Assembly: GCF_030499575.1 (NCBI RefSeq)
Contig: NZ_JASTLC010000001.1
Span: forward strand, 8,456,001 to 8,520,000
Direction of reading: 5' to 3'
DNA from: Streptomyces sp. DG2A-72
GTDB taxonomy: Bacteria > Actinomycetota > Actinomycetes > Streptomycetales > Streptomycetaceae
Length of the DNA: 64,000 nt
The position numbers were made by a program, and so were the translations under genes. Of this stretch, positions 45,054-54,850 are shown piece after piece. The notes beneath the pieces were generated by a model. It searched no databases. It was not told the origin of the DNA and saw only the letters and a program-made list of their open reading frames with translations. How positions within the stretch are numbered: position 1 is the stretch's first letter; each line of letters opens with the position of its first letter.

Positions 45054-45133
45054 AGCCGTCCCACCCCCCGGGCAATGAGAGCCGCCAGCGCGAACACCGC
45101 GACCGTGGCGCATACGAAGGCCACATTGGCCAT
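45050..45133 (-). CDS. 27-residue membrane micropeptide, duplicated copy
   Basis: ATG 45131-45133 to TGA 45050-45052 encodes 27 residues beginning MANVAFVCATVAVFALAAL and ending in a GVGRL-type tail. It overlaps the kdpF start in GTGA. Compared with the copy at 56607-56690, 3 codon changes are synonymous and most others conservative (two Lys to Arg, Ile/Val swaps). It is one predicted helix with a basic C-terminal end. I know no described family, and I infer a Kdp-associated peptide. Confidence 0.6.
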   Translation of the reverse strand: MANVAFVCATVAVFALAALIARGVGRL

Positions 45134-45302
45134 CGCGAGCTCCTAGACGAGATTCGGAAGGAACGGACCTCTAGAAGTAACCCGCCGCAACGCCGATTTA
45201 CCCACCGTTGACACGGCTCTTACGCCCCCGGCCGCTTCCTTGACGCTTTCCTGACGCGGCCGCGCCCGACTTGCGGAGGCCCGGACGGGGCCGCTGCGGT
45301 TC

Positions 45303-45863
45303 CTACGCTTCTGCAACGGGGTGGTAACGCACATCGACCTCGGCAAAGGGCTGTGAGCCATGGGCGTGTCGCAGCCGGACCGGCCGGCCGCCGGGATTGT
45401 CGAAGAGCCGGATGCCGTCACCGAGCAGGACGGGTGCAATGTGCAGGTTGACTTCGTCGATCAGGCCGCGTTCGAGTAGTTGGCGGCCAATCGTCGGGGA
45501 GAGGACTTCGAGATTCTTGCCGTCGGCGGCTTCCAGGCCGATGCGTACCGCCTCGGCCACGTCGCAGTTCAGGAACGTGACACCGTCGGCGGGCGTGGCG
45601 TCTTCAGGGTGGTGGGTGAGGACGAAGATCCGGCCCTTCCAGTCCTCGCTGTAGGGCCGGGCGCCCGGGGCGCGGTCCCAGCCGTTCCGCCCGCCCAGAA
45701 CCGCGCCGGTGGTCTCGATGTACTCCTCTTCCACGCCGTCGCGGCCGGTGACCCCTGTCAGCCAGTCCATGGCGTGGTTCGGGCCCGCCACGAACCCGTC
45801 CAGCGACATGCTGAAGTGAAAGAGGACCTTGCCGGCAGCCTGTTGCGGTTCGATGTTGAGCAT
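45303..45863 (-). CDS. Dihydrofolate reductase-like (RibD C-terminal domain) protein
   Basis: The start is ATG 45861-45863, with AAGGAG 6 bases upstream. The 186-residue protein has the RibD_C/DHFR fold pattern: FHFSMSLDGFVAGPNHAMDW at the start, TGAVLGGRNGWDR, then IFVLTHHPED and GLIDEVNLHIAPVLLGDGIRLF near the end. Members of this group reduce small heterocyclic or unknown substrates with NADPH and are commonly listed as general stress proteins. It is not riboflavin RibD, since the deaminase domain is absent. It stands alone between the kdp remnant and the flotillin pair. Confidence 0.85.
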   Translation of the reverse strand: MLNIEPQQAAGKVLFHFSMSLDGFVAGPNHAMDWLTGVTGRDGVEEEYIETTGAVLGGRNGWDRAPGARPYSEDWKGRIFVLTHHPEDATPADGVTFLNCDVAEAVRIGLEAADGKNLEVLSPTIGRQLLERGLIDEVNLHIAPVLLGDGIRLFDNPGGRPVRLRHAHGSQPFAEVDVRYHPVAEA

Positions 45864-46088
45864 CTGGCGCTCCTTCGCTCGTCGTGCCGGCGCGAAAGCA
45901 CCCGCTACACAGGCAGACCAGACGGACGCCCCAAACTCATCGCCGCATCTCGGAGCGTTCAGGATGTGAAGAGCACGGCATCAAAGCCGAGTAAAGATTG
46001 CCGGAACAAGGCAATGTGCTTGGACTTGTCCAGGTGCGAACATGCGTTCAACCAGCACGAAGGCGTCGACGAGGGGTGGTGAACGAGG

Positions 46089-46604
46089 ATGGCCTGGTTT
46101 CTCGGTCTGGGCATTGCGGGGGTCGTACTGCTCGTGCTGTCGCTCGTCTTCGACGGCGTCCTTGAGGGACTCTTCGACGGGGTCGACGTGCTGGACGGCC
46201 TGTTCGACGGGTGGCTGTCGCTTCCGGTCATCGCCGGGTTCGTCTCCATGCTCGGCTTCTCCGGTGCGATCGCCATGGGCGCCACCGGGCTGGGCGCCGT
46301 CGGTGCCACCGTGATCGGCGTGCCGGCCGGAGTCGGCACGGGCTGGCTCGCGTACCGCCTCAGCCGTGCCCTGATGAACGACCGGTCCGGCGCCGCCCCG
46401 CGCGACGACGACCTGGTCGGTGTTTCGGGCTCTGTAGTCACCGCCATCCCAGCGGGCGGCTACGGCGAGGTACTGGTCCACCTGGCCGGACAACCCGTGA
46501 AGCTCGCGGCGAAGAGTTCCGCCCCGGTGGCGCGGGGCGCCGAGATCTGGGTGGAGGAGACGTTGTCGCATACATCGGTCTCCGTTCGCCGGGTGGAACG
46601 CTGA
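46089..46604 (+). CDS. NfeD-like membrane protein with an OB-type C-terminal domain
   Basis: The 171-residue protein has two or three membrane helices (MAWFLGLGIAGVVLLVLSLV near the start; Gly-rich helices at about 50-90) separated by an acidic loop of repeated FDG units. After a short linker, residues 110-170 (LVGVSGSVVTAIPAGGYGEV, ending in ETLSHTSVSVRRVE) look like the OB fold of NfeD/YqiJ proteins. It precedes a flotillin gene by about 100 bases, the usual partner arrangement. It may help assemble membrane microdomains. Confidence 0.75.
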   Translation: MAWFLGLGIAGVVLLVLSLVFDGVLEGLFDGVDVLDGLFDGWLSLPVIAGFVSMLGFSGAIAMGATGLGAVGATVIGVPAGVGTGWLAYRLSRALMNDRSGAAPRDDDLVGVSGSVVTAIPAGGYGEVLVHLAGQPVKLAAKSSAPVARGAEIWVEETLSHTSVSVRRVER

Positions 46605-46707
46605 CCGACCGCGCCGCCTACACATCCGGCACCGAGTCGGCGGTGCCCTTTCGTTCACATGAACCCATCGATCTGCCGTCCCCTGGGAGGGCTGAGGGGA
46701 ATTTGTC

Positions 46708-48141
46708 ATGAGCCCAGTTGTCATCGCTGTGATCGGAGTCGTCGTACTCCTTGTCCTGCTAGGCCTTGTCGTGATCACCCGCTACAAGGTGGCCGGGCCC
46801 AGCGAGGCGTTCATCGTCACCGGGCGGCGCGGGAAGACGTCCACCGACCCGGAGACCGGCCGGATCTTCACCGACAACAGTGGCCAGAAGGTCGTGGTCG
46901 GCGGCGGTGTCTTCGTGGTGCCGTTCGTGCAGCAGAAGTTCACGCTCGACCTGTCCAGCCGGCACATTCCGGTCGCGGTGCGTGGCGCGGTCACCCTGCG
47001 CGGGGTGAAGGCCCATTTGGAGGGTGTGGCCATCGTCAAGGTGGGCGGCAGTGAGGACTCCATCCGCGCCGCGGCCCAGCGGTTCCTGATGCAGCAGGAC
47101 GGCATCGTCGGCTTCACCCAGGAGGTGCTCTCCGGCGCGCTGCGTTCCATCGTGGGCCGGATGTCGGTGGAGGACATCATCCGGGACCGTGCCGCGTTCG
47201 CCGGGCAGGTCGCGGAGGAGGCCGAAGCGAGCCTGTCCGGGCAGGGCCTGGTGCTCGACGCCTTCCAGATCCAGGACATCACCACCGAGGGGTCTTACCT
47301 GGAGGACCTGGGCCGGCCCGAGGCCGCGCGCGCCAAGCAGGAGGCCGACATCGCGGAGGCGGTGGCCCGGCGTGCTTCCGAGCAGGCGCGACTGAAGGCC
47401 GAGGAGGAGATCGCGATCGCCCAGCGGACGTTCGCGCTGAAGCAGGCCGAGATCAAGGCTGAGACGGATCAGGCGGCTGCCCAGGCGAACGCCGCGGGTC
47501 CGCTGGCCGAGGCCGCTCGGCAGCAGGATGTGTTGAGCGAGCAGGAGAAGGTGGCCCAGCGGCAGGCCGCGTTGACCGACCGCGAGCTGGACACCAAGGT
47601 CCGCAAGCCCGCCGACGCCGCCCGCTACCAGGCCGAGCAGGAGGCCGAGGCCCGCCGTATCGCCCTGGTCAAGCAGGCAGAGGCGGATGCCCAGCGGTCC
47701 CGGCTGACCGGTGAGGGCGAGAAGGCGCACCGCGCCGCGCTCGCCGACGCGGTCCGCATCGAGGGCGAGGCCGAGGCCGCCGCCATCGGTGCCAAGGGTG
47801 CCGCCGAGGCGGAGGCCATGCAGAAGAAGGCCGACGCCTTCGCCCAGTACGGCGACGCGGCCGTGCTGCAGATGCTCGTCGAGGTGCTGCCGCAGGTGGT
47901 CGCCAAGGCGTCCGAGCCGCTCAGCGCCATCGACAAGATGACGGTCATCTCGACGGACGGCGCGAGCCAGCTGTCGCGCACCGTCGCCGACAACGTCGCC
48001 CAGGGCGTCGAACTCCTCAGCTCCACCACCGGAGTCGACCTCGCCGAGCTCCTGAAGAACATCACCCAGCGGGGCAGTGGTTCGCAGCCCGCGACCACGG
48101 CATCCGCCGAGGCCAACGGGAAGGTCGAAATCACCGGCTGA
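46708..48141 (+). CDS. Flotillin (FloT/YuaG-type SPFH protein)
   Basis: ATG 46708 follows GAGGGG. The 477-residue protein has an N-terminal hydrophobic hairpin/helix (residues 3-23), an SPFH domain at about 27-200 (VAGPSEAFIVTGRRGKTSTD, then VVPFVQQKFTLDLSSRHIPV) and a long Ala/Glu-rich flotillin coiled coil (about 210-390, with many EA and AEA repeats). A final region (PLSAIDKMTVISTDGASQLS) typical of flotillins follows. It should scaffold ordered lipid domains and influence transporters and kinases such as those nearby. Confidence 0.92.
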   Translation: MSPVVIAVIGVVVLLVLLGLVVITRYKVAGPSEAFIVTGRRGKTSTDPETGRIFTDNSGQKVVVGGGVFVVPFVQQKFTLDLSSRHIPVAVRGAVTLRGVKAHLEGVAIVKVGGSEDSIRAAAQRFLMQQDGIVGFTQEVLSGALRSIVGRMSVEDIIRDRAAFAGQVAEEAEASLSGQGLVLDAFQIQDITTEGSYLEDLGRPEAARAKQEADIAEAVARRASEQARLKAEEEIAIAQRTFALKQAEIKAETDQAAAQANAAGPLAEAARQQDVLSEQEKVAQRQAALTDRELDTKVRKPADAARYQAEQEAEARRIALVKQAEADAQRSRLTGEGEKAHRAALADAVRIEGEAEAAAIGAKGAAEAEAMQKKADAFAQYGDAAVLQMLVEVLPQVVAKASEPLSAIDKMTVISTDGASQLSRTVADNVAQGVELLSSTTGVDLAELLKNITQRGSGSQPATTASAEANGKVEITG

Positions 48142-48234
48142 CATCAGTACTGATCAGCGGAGCGAGCCCGGGCGGCCCTTGAGCTGCCCGGGCTCGTGGT
48201 CGCTGGGCGGCTTCCCGGAAGTGGAGTGCGAGCG

Positions 48235-48480
48235 GTGTTTCTGTGGCTCTGGCTGATCGGCTGGTCGGGATTTGCCCTGCCCCTGGCGATCGCCTCGCTG
48301 CGCGGCTGGGCGCCCAAGTCGGCCCGGCGCCGGACCACTCCGTGGGGCATGCGCGTACGGGGCGTCGCTCTGCTGGTCGTCTGGGTCGGCGGGCTGAGCG
48401 TTCCTCTGCTGCATGGAGTGGCTTGGACACCGAGGACGCCATGGAGAAGGCGACCCCACTGCGCAAGTCACTGCCGGTGA
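48235..48480 (+). CDS. Small two-helix membrane protein
   Basis: GTG 48235 has GGAG 8 bases upstream. The 81-residue frame encodes MFLWLWLIGWSGFALPLAIA, a basic loop (SARRRTTPWGMRVRG) and a second helix (VALLVVWVGGLSVPLLHGVA). The last 16 residues (TPRTPWRRRPHCASHCR) look like random high-GC frame, so the original C-terminus may be altered. I do not know the family. It may belong with the flotillin gene upstream, about 90 bases away. Confidence 0.5.
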   Translation: MFLWLWLIGWSGFALPLAIASLRGWAPKSARRRTTPWGMRVRGVALLVVWVGGLSVPLLHGVAWTPRTPWRRRPHCASHCR

Positions 48481-48692
48481 CGCACACGACGACCGGGATC
48501 GGGGGCGGCCTTGGGGGCGTCGTCGGTGGGCTGTTGGTCGGTCCGCCTGCCGAGGAAGCGGGGATCGACTGACTGAGTGAGGTCGCCGTCCGCTGCGTTG
48601 GAGACGGCCCGGTCGCCGCGATCGTCGGCGTGGCGGCCCTTGTCGACTTCCGCCGTATACGGCGGTTCTTCTCCGCCCACCGGGGGCTCTGT

Positions 48693-51245
48693 CTACGAGG
48701 TGGCCGTTGCCGGGAGACCAGGCCGTGTCGACGGAGGGCTGGTCGCCGCCGGGAGGGTGAGGACCATGGTGAGGCCGCCGCCGGGGGTGTCCTCGGCGGT
48801 GAGGGTGCCGCCGATGGCCTCGGCGAAGCCGCGGGCGACTGCCAGGCCGAGGCCGACGCCGGTGCCGCGTGGGGCGTCGCCGTAGCGCTGGAAGGGTTCG
48901 AAGATGCGGTCCTTGGCCTCGTCCGGGACGCCCGGGCCACGGTCCACGACACGGACCTCGACCCGGTCGGCGTGGGCGCTCGCCGATACGACGACCGGCT
49001 TGCCGTCGGGGCTGTACTTGACCGCGTTCTCCACGATGTTGGCGACCGACCGCTCCAGCAGACCTTTGTCGACGGCGACCATGGGCAGGGTTTCGGGGAT
49101 GTCCAGGACGACGGTCGACTCGGGGTCCGGGACGCCGCCCAGTGCCATGGGGACGACTTCGTCCACGTCGATCTCGCGGATGAGCGGGGCGAGTGTGCCG
49201 GTCTGCAGGCGGGACATGTCCAGAAGATTGCCCACGAGGTGGTCAAGGCGGTCGGCGCCCTCTTCGATGCCCTCCAGCAACTCCGCCTGGTCCTGTTCGG
49301 ACCACTCGACGTCGTCCGAACGCAGGGACGTCACCGCTGCCTTGATGCCCGCCAGCGGGGTGCGCAGGTCATGGCTCACTGCGGCCAGGAGCGCGGTGCG
49401 GATGCGGTTGCCCTCGGCCAGTTCCTTGGCCTGGTCCGCCTCGGACTGCAGCCGCTGACGGTCCAGGACCACCGCGGCCTGCACGGCGAAGGCGGCGAGG
49501 ACGCGGCGGTCCTCGGCGGGCAGGACCCGGCCGGACAGGGCGAGGGCCATGTGGTCGCCGACCGGCATGTCGACGTCCGCGTCCTCGGGCCGGTCGACAG
49601 GCTGTCCGGTCCCGGCGCGACCGGCGCAGGTCCATGGCTCGACGTCGCTCTCGCGCTCCAGAAGGGCGACCGACTCCATGGCGAAGGTCTCGCGGACCCG
49701 TTCCAGGAGGGCTTCCAGGCTGGTCTCGCCGCGCAGGACGTTGCCGGCCAGGAAGGAGAGGATCTCCGACTCGGCGCGCAGCCGGGCGGCCTGGTGGGTG
49801 CGGCGGGCCGCCAGGTCCACCACCGATGCCACCGAGGCCGCGACCAGGACGAAGATCGCCAGCGCGAGCATGTTCTTGGGGTCGGCGATGGTGATGCGGT
49901 GCACTGGGGGAGTGAAGAACCAGTTCAGGAGCAGCGTGCCGACCGCTGCCGAGGCCAGTGACGGAAGCAGGCCACCGAGCAGGGCGGCGCCCACGGTGAG
50001 CGTCAGGAACAGCAGCATGTTGTTGGTGAGGCCGAGGTCGGCGTCGCTGTGGGTCAGCAGCAGCGTGAGGAGTGCCGGGCCACCGATACCGGTCAGCCAG
50101 CCCCAGATGAGCCGGGACCGGCCGAGGCGCGCGCCCCGGGACACGGGCAGTCCGCGTCCCTTGCCCGCCTCGCTGTGCGTGATCAGGTGCACGTCGAGGT
50201 CGGGCCCCGAGTCCCGGGCGACCGTCGCGCCGACGCCGGGTCCGAAGACGTACTGCCATCCCTTGCGACGCGACACTCCGAGGACGATCTGGGTGGCGTT
50301 CACCCCGCGCGCGAAGTCCAGCAGCGCCACCGGGACGTTGTCGCCGACGACGTGGTGGAAGGTGCCGCCGAGGTCCTCCACCAGGGTGCGCTGGACGGCC
50401 AGTTCCTTGGGGGAGGCGGAGGTGAGCCCGTCGCTGCGGGCGATGTACACGGCCAGTACTTCGCCGCCCGCTCCCTTCTCCGCCAGCCGGGCGGCGCGGC
50501 GGATCAGGGTCCGCCCCTCCGGCCCTCCGGTGAGGCCGACCACGATGCGCTCCCGCGAACCCCAGATCTTCGACACCCGGTGCTCACTGCGGTACTGCTG
50601 CAAATATTCGTCGACCCGGTCGGCCACCCACAGCAGCGCCAACTCGCGCAGCGCGGTGAGATTGCCCGGCCGGAAGTAGTTGGACAGCGCCGCGTCGACC
50701 TTGTCCGGCTGGTAGATGTTGCCGTGCGCCATGCGCCTTCGCAGGGCCTGCGGGGACATGTCGACCAGCTCGATCTGGTCCGCCCGCCGCACCACCTCGT
50801 CCGGCACCGTCTCCTTCTGCCGTACGCCGGTTATCGACTCGACGACGTCGCCGAGCGACTCCAGGTGCTGGATGTTGACGGTCGACACGACATCGATCCC
50901 GGCCGCGAGCAACTCCTCGACGTCCTGCCACCGTTTGGCGTTGCGCGAGCCGGGGATGTTGGTGTGCGGCAGCTCGTCGACGAGGGCCACGGCGGGGGCG
51001 CGCCGCAGCACCGCGTCCACGTCCATCTCGGTGAACGTCGTGCCGCGGTACTCGATCTCCTTGCGGGGCACTTGCTCCAAGCCCTGGAGCATCACCTCGG
51101 TGCGCGGCCGGGCGTGGTGCTCCACGAAGGCGACCACGCAGTCGGTGCCCCGCTCGATGCGGCGATGGGCCTCGGACAGCATGGCGTAGGTCTTGCCGAC
51201 GCCCGGTGCGGCGCCGAGGTAGATCCGGAGCTTGCCGCGTGCCAT
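48693..51245 (-). CDS. kdpD: KdpD sensor histidine kinase of the main kdp locus
   Basis: The 850-residue protein has the full KdpD order: an N-terminal P-loop domain (GAAPGVGKTYAMLSEAHRR), a USP domain, four membrane helices (GAALLGGLLPSLASAAVGTL and followers), a GAF-like region, HisKA with VSHDLRTPLAGIKAAV, and HATPase with ENAVKYSPDGKP, DRGPGVPDEAK and GTGVGLGLAVARGF. It phosphorylates KdpE, encoded 47 bases upstream, when K+ is limiting, and so switches on kdpFABC. It is nearly a twin of the kinase at 42.2-44.8 kb, so two kinases may feed one regulator. Confidence 0.95.
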   Translation of the reverse strand: MARGKLRIYLGAAPGVGKTYAMLSEAHRRIERGTDCVVAFVEHHARPRTEVMLQGLEQVPRKEIEYRGTTFTEMDVDAVLRRAPAVALVDELPHTNIPGSRNAKRWQDVEELLAAGIDVVSTVNIQHLESLGDVVESITGVRQKETVPDEVVRRADQIELVDMSPQALRRRMAHGNIYQPDKVDAALSNYFRPGNLTALRELALLWVADRVDEYLQQYRSEHRVSKIWGSRERIVVGLTGGPEGRTLIRRAARLAEKGAGGEVLAVYIARSDGLTSASPKELAVQRTLVEDLGGTFHHVVGDNVPVALLDFARGVNATQIVLGVSRRKGWQYVFGPGVGATVARDSGPDLDVHLITHSEAGKGRGLPVSRGARLGRSRLIWGWLTGIGGPALLTLLLTHSDADLGLTNNMLLFLTLTVGAALLGGLLPSLASAAVGTLLLNWFFTPPVHRITIADPKNMLALAIFVLVAASVASVVDLAARRTHQAARLRAESEILSFLAGNVLRGETSLEALLERVRETFAMESVALLERESDVEPWTCAGRAGTGQPVDRPEDADVDMPVGDHMALALSGRVLPAEDRRVLAAFAVQAAVVLDRQRLQSEADQAKELAEGNRIRTALLAAVSHDLRTPLAGIKAAVTSLRSDDVEWSEQDQAELLEGIEEGADRLDHLVGNLLDMSRLQTGTLAPLIREIDVDEVVPMALGGVPDPESTVVLDIPETLPMVAVDKGLLERSVANIVENAVKYSPDGKPVVVSASAHADRVEVRVVDRGPGVPDEAKDRIFEPFQRYGDAPRGTGVGLGLAVARGFAEAIGGTLTAEDTPGGGLTMVLTLPAATSPPSTRPGLPATATS

Positions 51246-51291
51246 CTTCTCGTCTCTGAAGTCGTGTGCGGTCAGGAGGATCGAGAGCGCG

Positions 51292-51975
51292 TCATGACTC
51301 GAAGCGGTAACCCATGCCCGGCTCGGTGATGAGGTAGCGGGGGTGGGAGGGGTCCGCCTCGAGTTTCCGTCTCAACTGGGCCATGTAGACCCGAAGGTAG
51401 TTCGTCTTGGCGCTGTAGGTGGCCCCCCAGACCTCCTGGAGCAGCTGCCCTTGAGTGACCAGGCGGCCGGGGTTGCAGACCAGGATCTCCAGCAGGTGCC
51501 ACTCGGTAGGGGTGAGCCGGATGTCGTGGCCGCCTTTGGTGGCCTTCTTGGCCAGCAGGTCGATGGTGAAATCGCTCGTCGTGACCATGGTCGTCTCGGG
51601 CGCCATCGGCAGCGCCTCGGTACGCCGGACGGCGGCCCGCAGCCGGGCCAGCAGCTCGTTCATGCTGAACGGCTTGGTGATGTAGTCGTCGGCGCCCGCG
51701 TCGAGGGCTTCGACCTTCTCGTCGGACGCCGTCCGGGCGGACAGGACCAGTACGGGCACCCGGGTCCAGCCGCGCAGCGCCTTGATCACCTCGACGCCGT
51801 CCATGTCGGGCAGGCCCAGATCCAGCACCACCACGTCCGGCTGGCGGGCGGCGGCCAGTCGGAGCGCGGTGGCGCCGTCCGGCGCGGCGTCCACGCCGTA
51901 CTGGCGGGCCTGCATGTTGATCACGAGGGCTCGTACGAGCTGTGGATCGTCCTCCACCACCAGCACCCGGGTCAT
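51292..51975 (-). CDS. kdpE: KdpE response regulator
   Basis: The 227-residue protein has a receiver domain with the acidic pair EDD at 8-10, the phosphorylated Asp52 in VLDLGLPDMDG and the switch Lys in ITKPF. An OmpR-type winged helix follows (TPTEWHLLEILVCNPGRLVT, ending YLITEPGMGYRFES). It activates kdpFABC when phosphorylated by KdpD. Its order after kdpC and before kdpD is normal for actinobacteria. It is the only intact KdpE in the window. Confidence 0.95.
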   Translation of the reverse strand: MTRVLVVEDDPQLVRALVINMQARQYGVDAAPDGATALRLAAARQPDVVVLDLGLPDMDGVEVIKALRGWTRVPVLVLSARTASDEKVEALDAGADDYITKPFSMNELLARLRAAVRRTEALPMAPETTMVTTSDFTIDLLAKKATKGGHDIRLTPTEWHLLEILVCNPGRLVTQGQLLQEVWGATYSAKTNYLRVYMAQLRRKLEADPSHPRYLITEPGMGYRFES

Positions 51976-52093
51976 CGGTGTGCGGCCTTCCTGTCGTCGG
52001 TGGGGTCGGGGCCGTCGGGTCGGCGGCGGGAGCCGACGGAGCCGGATGCCCCGGTCCGCCGGCTCCCGGCCGCTGTCCGTGCCGCCAACGGCA

Positions 52094-52705
52094 TCAGCGG
52101 CCGGCCAGTTCCTTGAGCGCGATGTTGAGTTCGATGACGTTGACGCGCGGCTCGCCCATGAAGCCGAGGGCGCGGCCGTCGGTGTGGTCCTTGACCAGCT
52201 TGTCGACCTGGGCGACGGTCAGCCCGTTCGCCTCCGCGACCCGCTTCACCTGGATGTCCGCGTAGTCCGGGGAGATGTCCGGGTCGATGGCGGAGGCTGA
52301 GCCGGTGACCGCGTCGACGGGCACTTCGGACTCAGGTACGCCGTTGAACTCGGCAACCTGCTTCTTCGCCGCCTTCACCGTCTTCACGAGCTCGGGGTTG
52401 CCGGCGCTGAGCTGGCCGGAACCGGTGGCCAGCGGGTCGTAGTCGCTGTTGGACGGCCGTCCCTGGAACCACTTCGGGTCCGGCTTGTCGGTGCCCTTGA
52501 TGTTCCAGCTCTGGCCGATCAGCTGGGAGCCGACCTGCTTGCCGTCGACCTCGACCATCGAGCCGTTGGCCTTGTCGTGGAAGGCGAGTTGGCCGATGCC
52601 GGTGACCACGAGGGGGTAGATGACGCCGGTCACGACGGTGAGGACGAGGAGCATGCGCAGCGCCGCCCATGCCAGGCGTCCGGTGTTTGCCACGGAGTTG
52701 TTCAT
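52094..52705 (-). CDS. kdpC: Potassium-transporting ATPase subunit KdpC
   Basis: The 203-residue protein has one N-terminal membrane helix (residues 12-34) and the periplasmic KdpC domain. Signatures include VITGVIYPLVVTGIGQLAF, a GSQLIGQSW motif, the FQGRPSNSDYDPLATGSGQL segment and the conserved VTGSASAIDPDISPDYADIQ block. KdpC is a structural and catalytic chaperone of the pump. It starts 6 bases after the kdpB stop. Confidence 0.95.
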   Translation of the reverse strand: MNNSVANTGRLAWAALRMLLVLTVVTGVIYPLVVTGIGQLAFHDKANGSMVEVDGKQVGSQLIGQSWNIKGTDKPDPKWFQGRPSNSDYDPLATGSGQLSAGNPELVKTVKAAKKQVAEFNGVPESEVPVDAVTGSASAIDPDISPDYADIQVKRVAEANGLTVAQVDKLVKDHTDGRALGFMGEPRVNVIELNIALKELAGR

Positions 52706-52711
52706 GGTCCT

Positions 52712-54850
52712 TCACCCGATTCCGGGGAACAGCGAGATGAGCAGGTCGATGAGCTTGATGCCGATGAACGGGGCGATCAGACCGCCCAGGCCGTAGATCC
52801 CCAGGTTGCGGCGGAGCATCTTGTCGGCGCTCATCGGGCGGTACCGCACGCCGCGCAGGGCGAGCGGTACCAGGGCGATGATGATCAGCGCGTTGAAGAT
52901 GACCGCGGACAGGATCGCCGACTGAGGCGACGACAGGTTCATGATGTTGAGCTTGTCGAGCGACGGGTAGGCGACCGCGAACATCGCCGGGATGATCGCG
53001 AAGTACTTCGCGACGTCGTTGGCGATGGAGAACGTGGTCAACGCGCCCCGGGTGATGAGGAGTTGCTTGCCGATCTCGACGATCTCGATGAGCTTGGTCG
53101 GGTTGGAGTCGAGGTCGACCATGTTGCCGGCCTCCTTGGCGGCCGACGTACCGGTGTTCATCGCGACGCCGACGTCCGCCTGCGCGAGCGCGGGCGCGTC
53201 GTTCGTACCGTCACCGGTCATCGCGACCAGCTTGCCGCCCGCCTGCTCCCGTTTGATCAGCGCCATCTTGTCCTCGGGGGTGGCCTCCGCGAGGAAGTCG
53301 TCGACGCCCGCCTCGTCCGCGATCGCCTTGGCGGTCAGCGGGTTGTCTCCCGTGATCATGACGGTCTTGATGCCCATGCGGCGCAGTTCCTCGAACCGCT
53401 CCCGCATGCCGTCCTTGACGACGTCCTTGAGGTGGATGACGCCCAGGATCCGGGCGCCCTGGTCGTCCTGGATCGCGACCAGCAGCGGCGTACCGCCCGC
53501 CTCCGAGATGCGGCCCGCGATCTCGTCGGCGTCCTCGGCGACCGACCCGCCCTGCTCCCGCACCCAGGCGATGACCGAACCGGCCGCGCCCTTGCGGATG
53601 TTCTTGCCGTCCACGTCCACGCCCGACATGCGGGTCTGGGCGGTGAAGGCGATCCACTCGGCGTGCGCCAGCTCGCCCTGGTGGCGTTCGCGAAGCCCGT
53701 ACTTCTGCTTCGCCAGTACGACGATGGAGCGGCCCTCGGGCGTCTCGTCGGCCAGCGAGGAGAGCTGGGCGGCGTCGGCGACCTCGGCCTCGGTGGTGCC
53801 GCGCACCGGCACGAACTCGGCGGCCTGACGGTTGCCGAGGGTGATGGTGCCGGTCTTGTCGAGCAGCAGCGTGGAGACGTCACCGGCGGCCTCGACCGCC
53901 CGGCCGGACATGGCGAGTACGTTGCGCTGCACCAGCCGGTCCATGCCCGCGATGCCGATCGCGGAGAGCAGTGCGCCGATCGTGGTCGGGATCAGGCACA
54001 CCAGCAGCGCGGTGAGCACGATCAGCGAGGTCTGCTTGTCGGCGCCCGCGTAGACGGCGAACGGCTTCAGCGTCACGACCGCGAGCAGGAAGACGATGGT
54101 GAGCGAGGCGAGCAGGATGTTCAGCGCGATCTCGTTCGGCGTCTTCTGCCGGGCGGCGCCCTCGACCAGGTTGATCATCCGGTCGATGAAGGTCTCGCCC
54201 GGCTTCGTCGTGATCTTGATGACGATCCGGTCGGAGAGCACCTTCGTACCGCCGGTGACGGCGCTGCGGTCGCCGCCGGACTCGCGGATGACGGGCGCGG
54301 ACTCGCCGGTGATCGCCGACTCGTCGACGGAGGCGACGCCCTCGACGACGTCACCGTCGCCGGGGATGATGTCGCCCGCCTCGCAGACGACGAGGTCGCC
54401 GACCTTCAACTCCGTACCCGGGACCTGCTCTTCGGTGTCCCCGACGAGCCGGCGTGCCACGGTGTCGGTCTTGGCCTTGCGCAGGGTGTCCGCCTGCGCC
54501 TTGCCGCGGCCCTCGGCGACCGCCTCGGCCAGGTTGGCGAAGACGACGGTCAGCCACAGCCAGACGGCGATGACCCAGCCGAACCAGTCGCCCGGGGTCT
54601 TGACGGCCAGCACGGTGGTGACCACCGAGCCGATGAGCACGACGAACATCACGGGGGACTTGACCATCACCCGCGGATCGAGCTTGCGGAAGGCGTCCGG
54701 CAGCGACTTGACGAGCTGCTTGGGGTCGAACAGGCCCGCGCCGACGCGGCCCTCGGCGGGCTTGTGCCCGGTCGGTACGTCCTGGTGCGGTGCCCGGGTC
54801 GGGGTAACCGTGGACATCGGGTCCTCTTGCTTCTCGGTGTGGGTGGTCAT
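52712..54850 (-). CDS. kdpB: Potassium-transporting P-type ATPase subunit KdpB
   Basis: ATG 54848-54850 overlaps the kdpA stop (ATGA), giving 712 residues. An internal ATG at 54815-54817 gives an N-terminus ([10 protein letters not shown]) more like relatives and is an alternative. The P-type ATPase motifs are present: AITGESAPV in the actuator domain, the phosphorylated Asp331 in [13 protein letters not shown], and [20 protein letters not shown]. It hydrolyses ATP to drive K+ uptake through KdpA. Confidence 0.96.
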   Translation of the reverse strand: MTTHTEKQEDPMSTVTPTRAPHQDVPTGHKPAEGRVGAGLFDPKQLVKSLPDAFRKLDPRVMVKSPVMFVVLIGSVVTTVLAVKTPGDWFGWVIAVWLWLTVVFANLAEAVAEGRGKAQADTLRKAKTDTVARRLVGDTEEQVPGTELKVGDLVVCEAGDIIPGDGDVVEGVASVDESAITGESAPVIRESGGDRSAVTGGTKVLSDRIVIKITTKPGETFIDRMINLVEGAARQKTPNEIALNILLASLTIVFLLAVVTLKPFAVYAGADKQTSLIVLTALLVCLIPTTIGALLSAIGIAGMDRLVQRNVLAMSGRAVEAAGDVSTLLLDKTGTITLGNRQAAEFVPVRGTTEAEVADAAQLSSLADETPEGRSIVVLAKQKYGLRERHQGELAHAEWIAFTAQTRMSGVDVDGKNIRKGAAGSVIAWVREQGGSVAEDADEIAGRISEAGGTPLLVAIQDDQGARILGVIHLKDVVKDGMRERFEELRRMGIKTVMITGDNPLTAKAIADEAGVDDFLAEATPEDKMALIKREQAGGKLVAMTGDGTNDAPALAQADVGVAMNTGTSAAKEAGNMVDLDSNPTKLIEIVEIGKQLLITRGALTTFSIANDVAKYFAIIPAMFAVAYPSLDKLNIMNLSSPQSAILSAVIFNALIIIALVPLALRGVRYRPMSADKMLRRNLGIYGLGGLIAPFIGIKLIDLLISLFPGIG

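Noticed and set aside
45864..46088. Possible transposase or mobile-element scar between the reductase-like and NfeD-like genes
   Set aside because: The sequence is somewhat less GC-rich, but I found no inverted repeats, target duplication or transposase-like frame.
48441..48572. A 43-codon plus-strand frame (MEKATPLRKSLPVTHTTTGI, then Gly/Val-rich) after the small membrane gene
   Set aside because: It has a weak ribosome site and overlaps the end of the previous frame. Its Gly/Val-rich half could be chance in GC-rich DNA, and no family was recognised.
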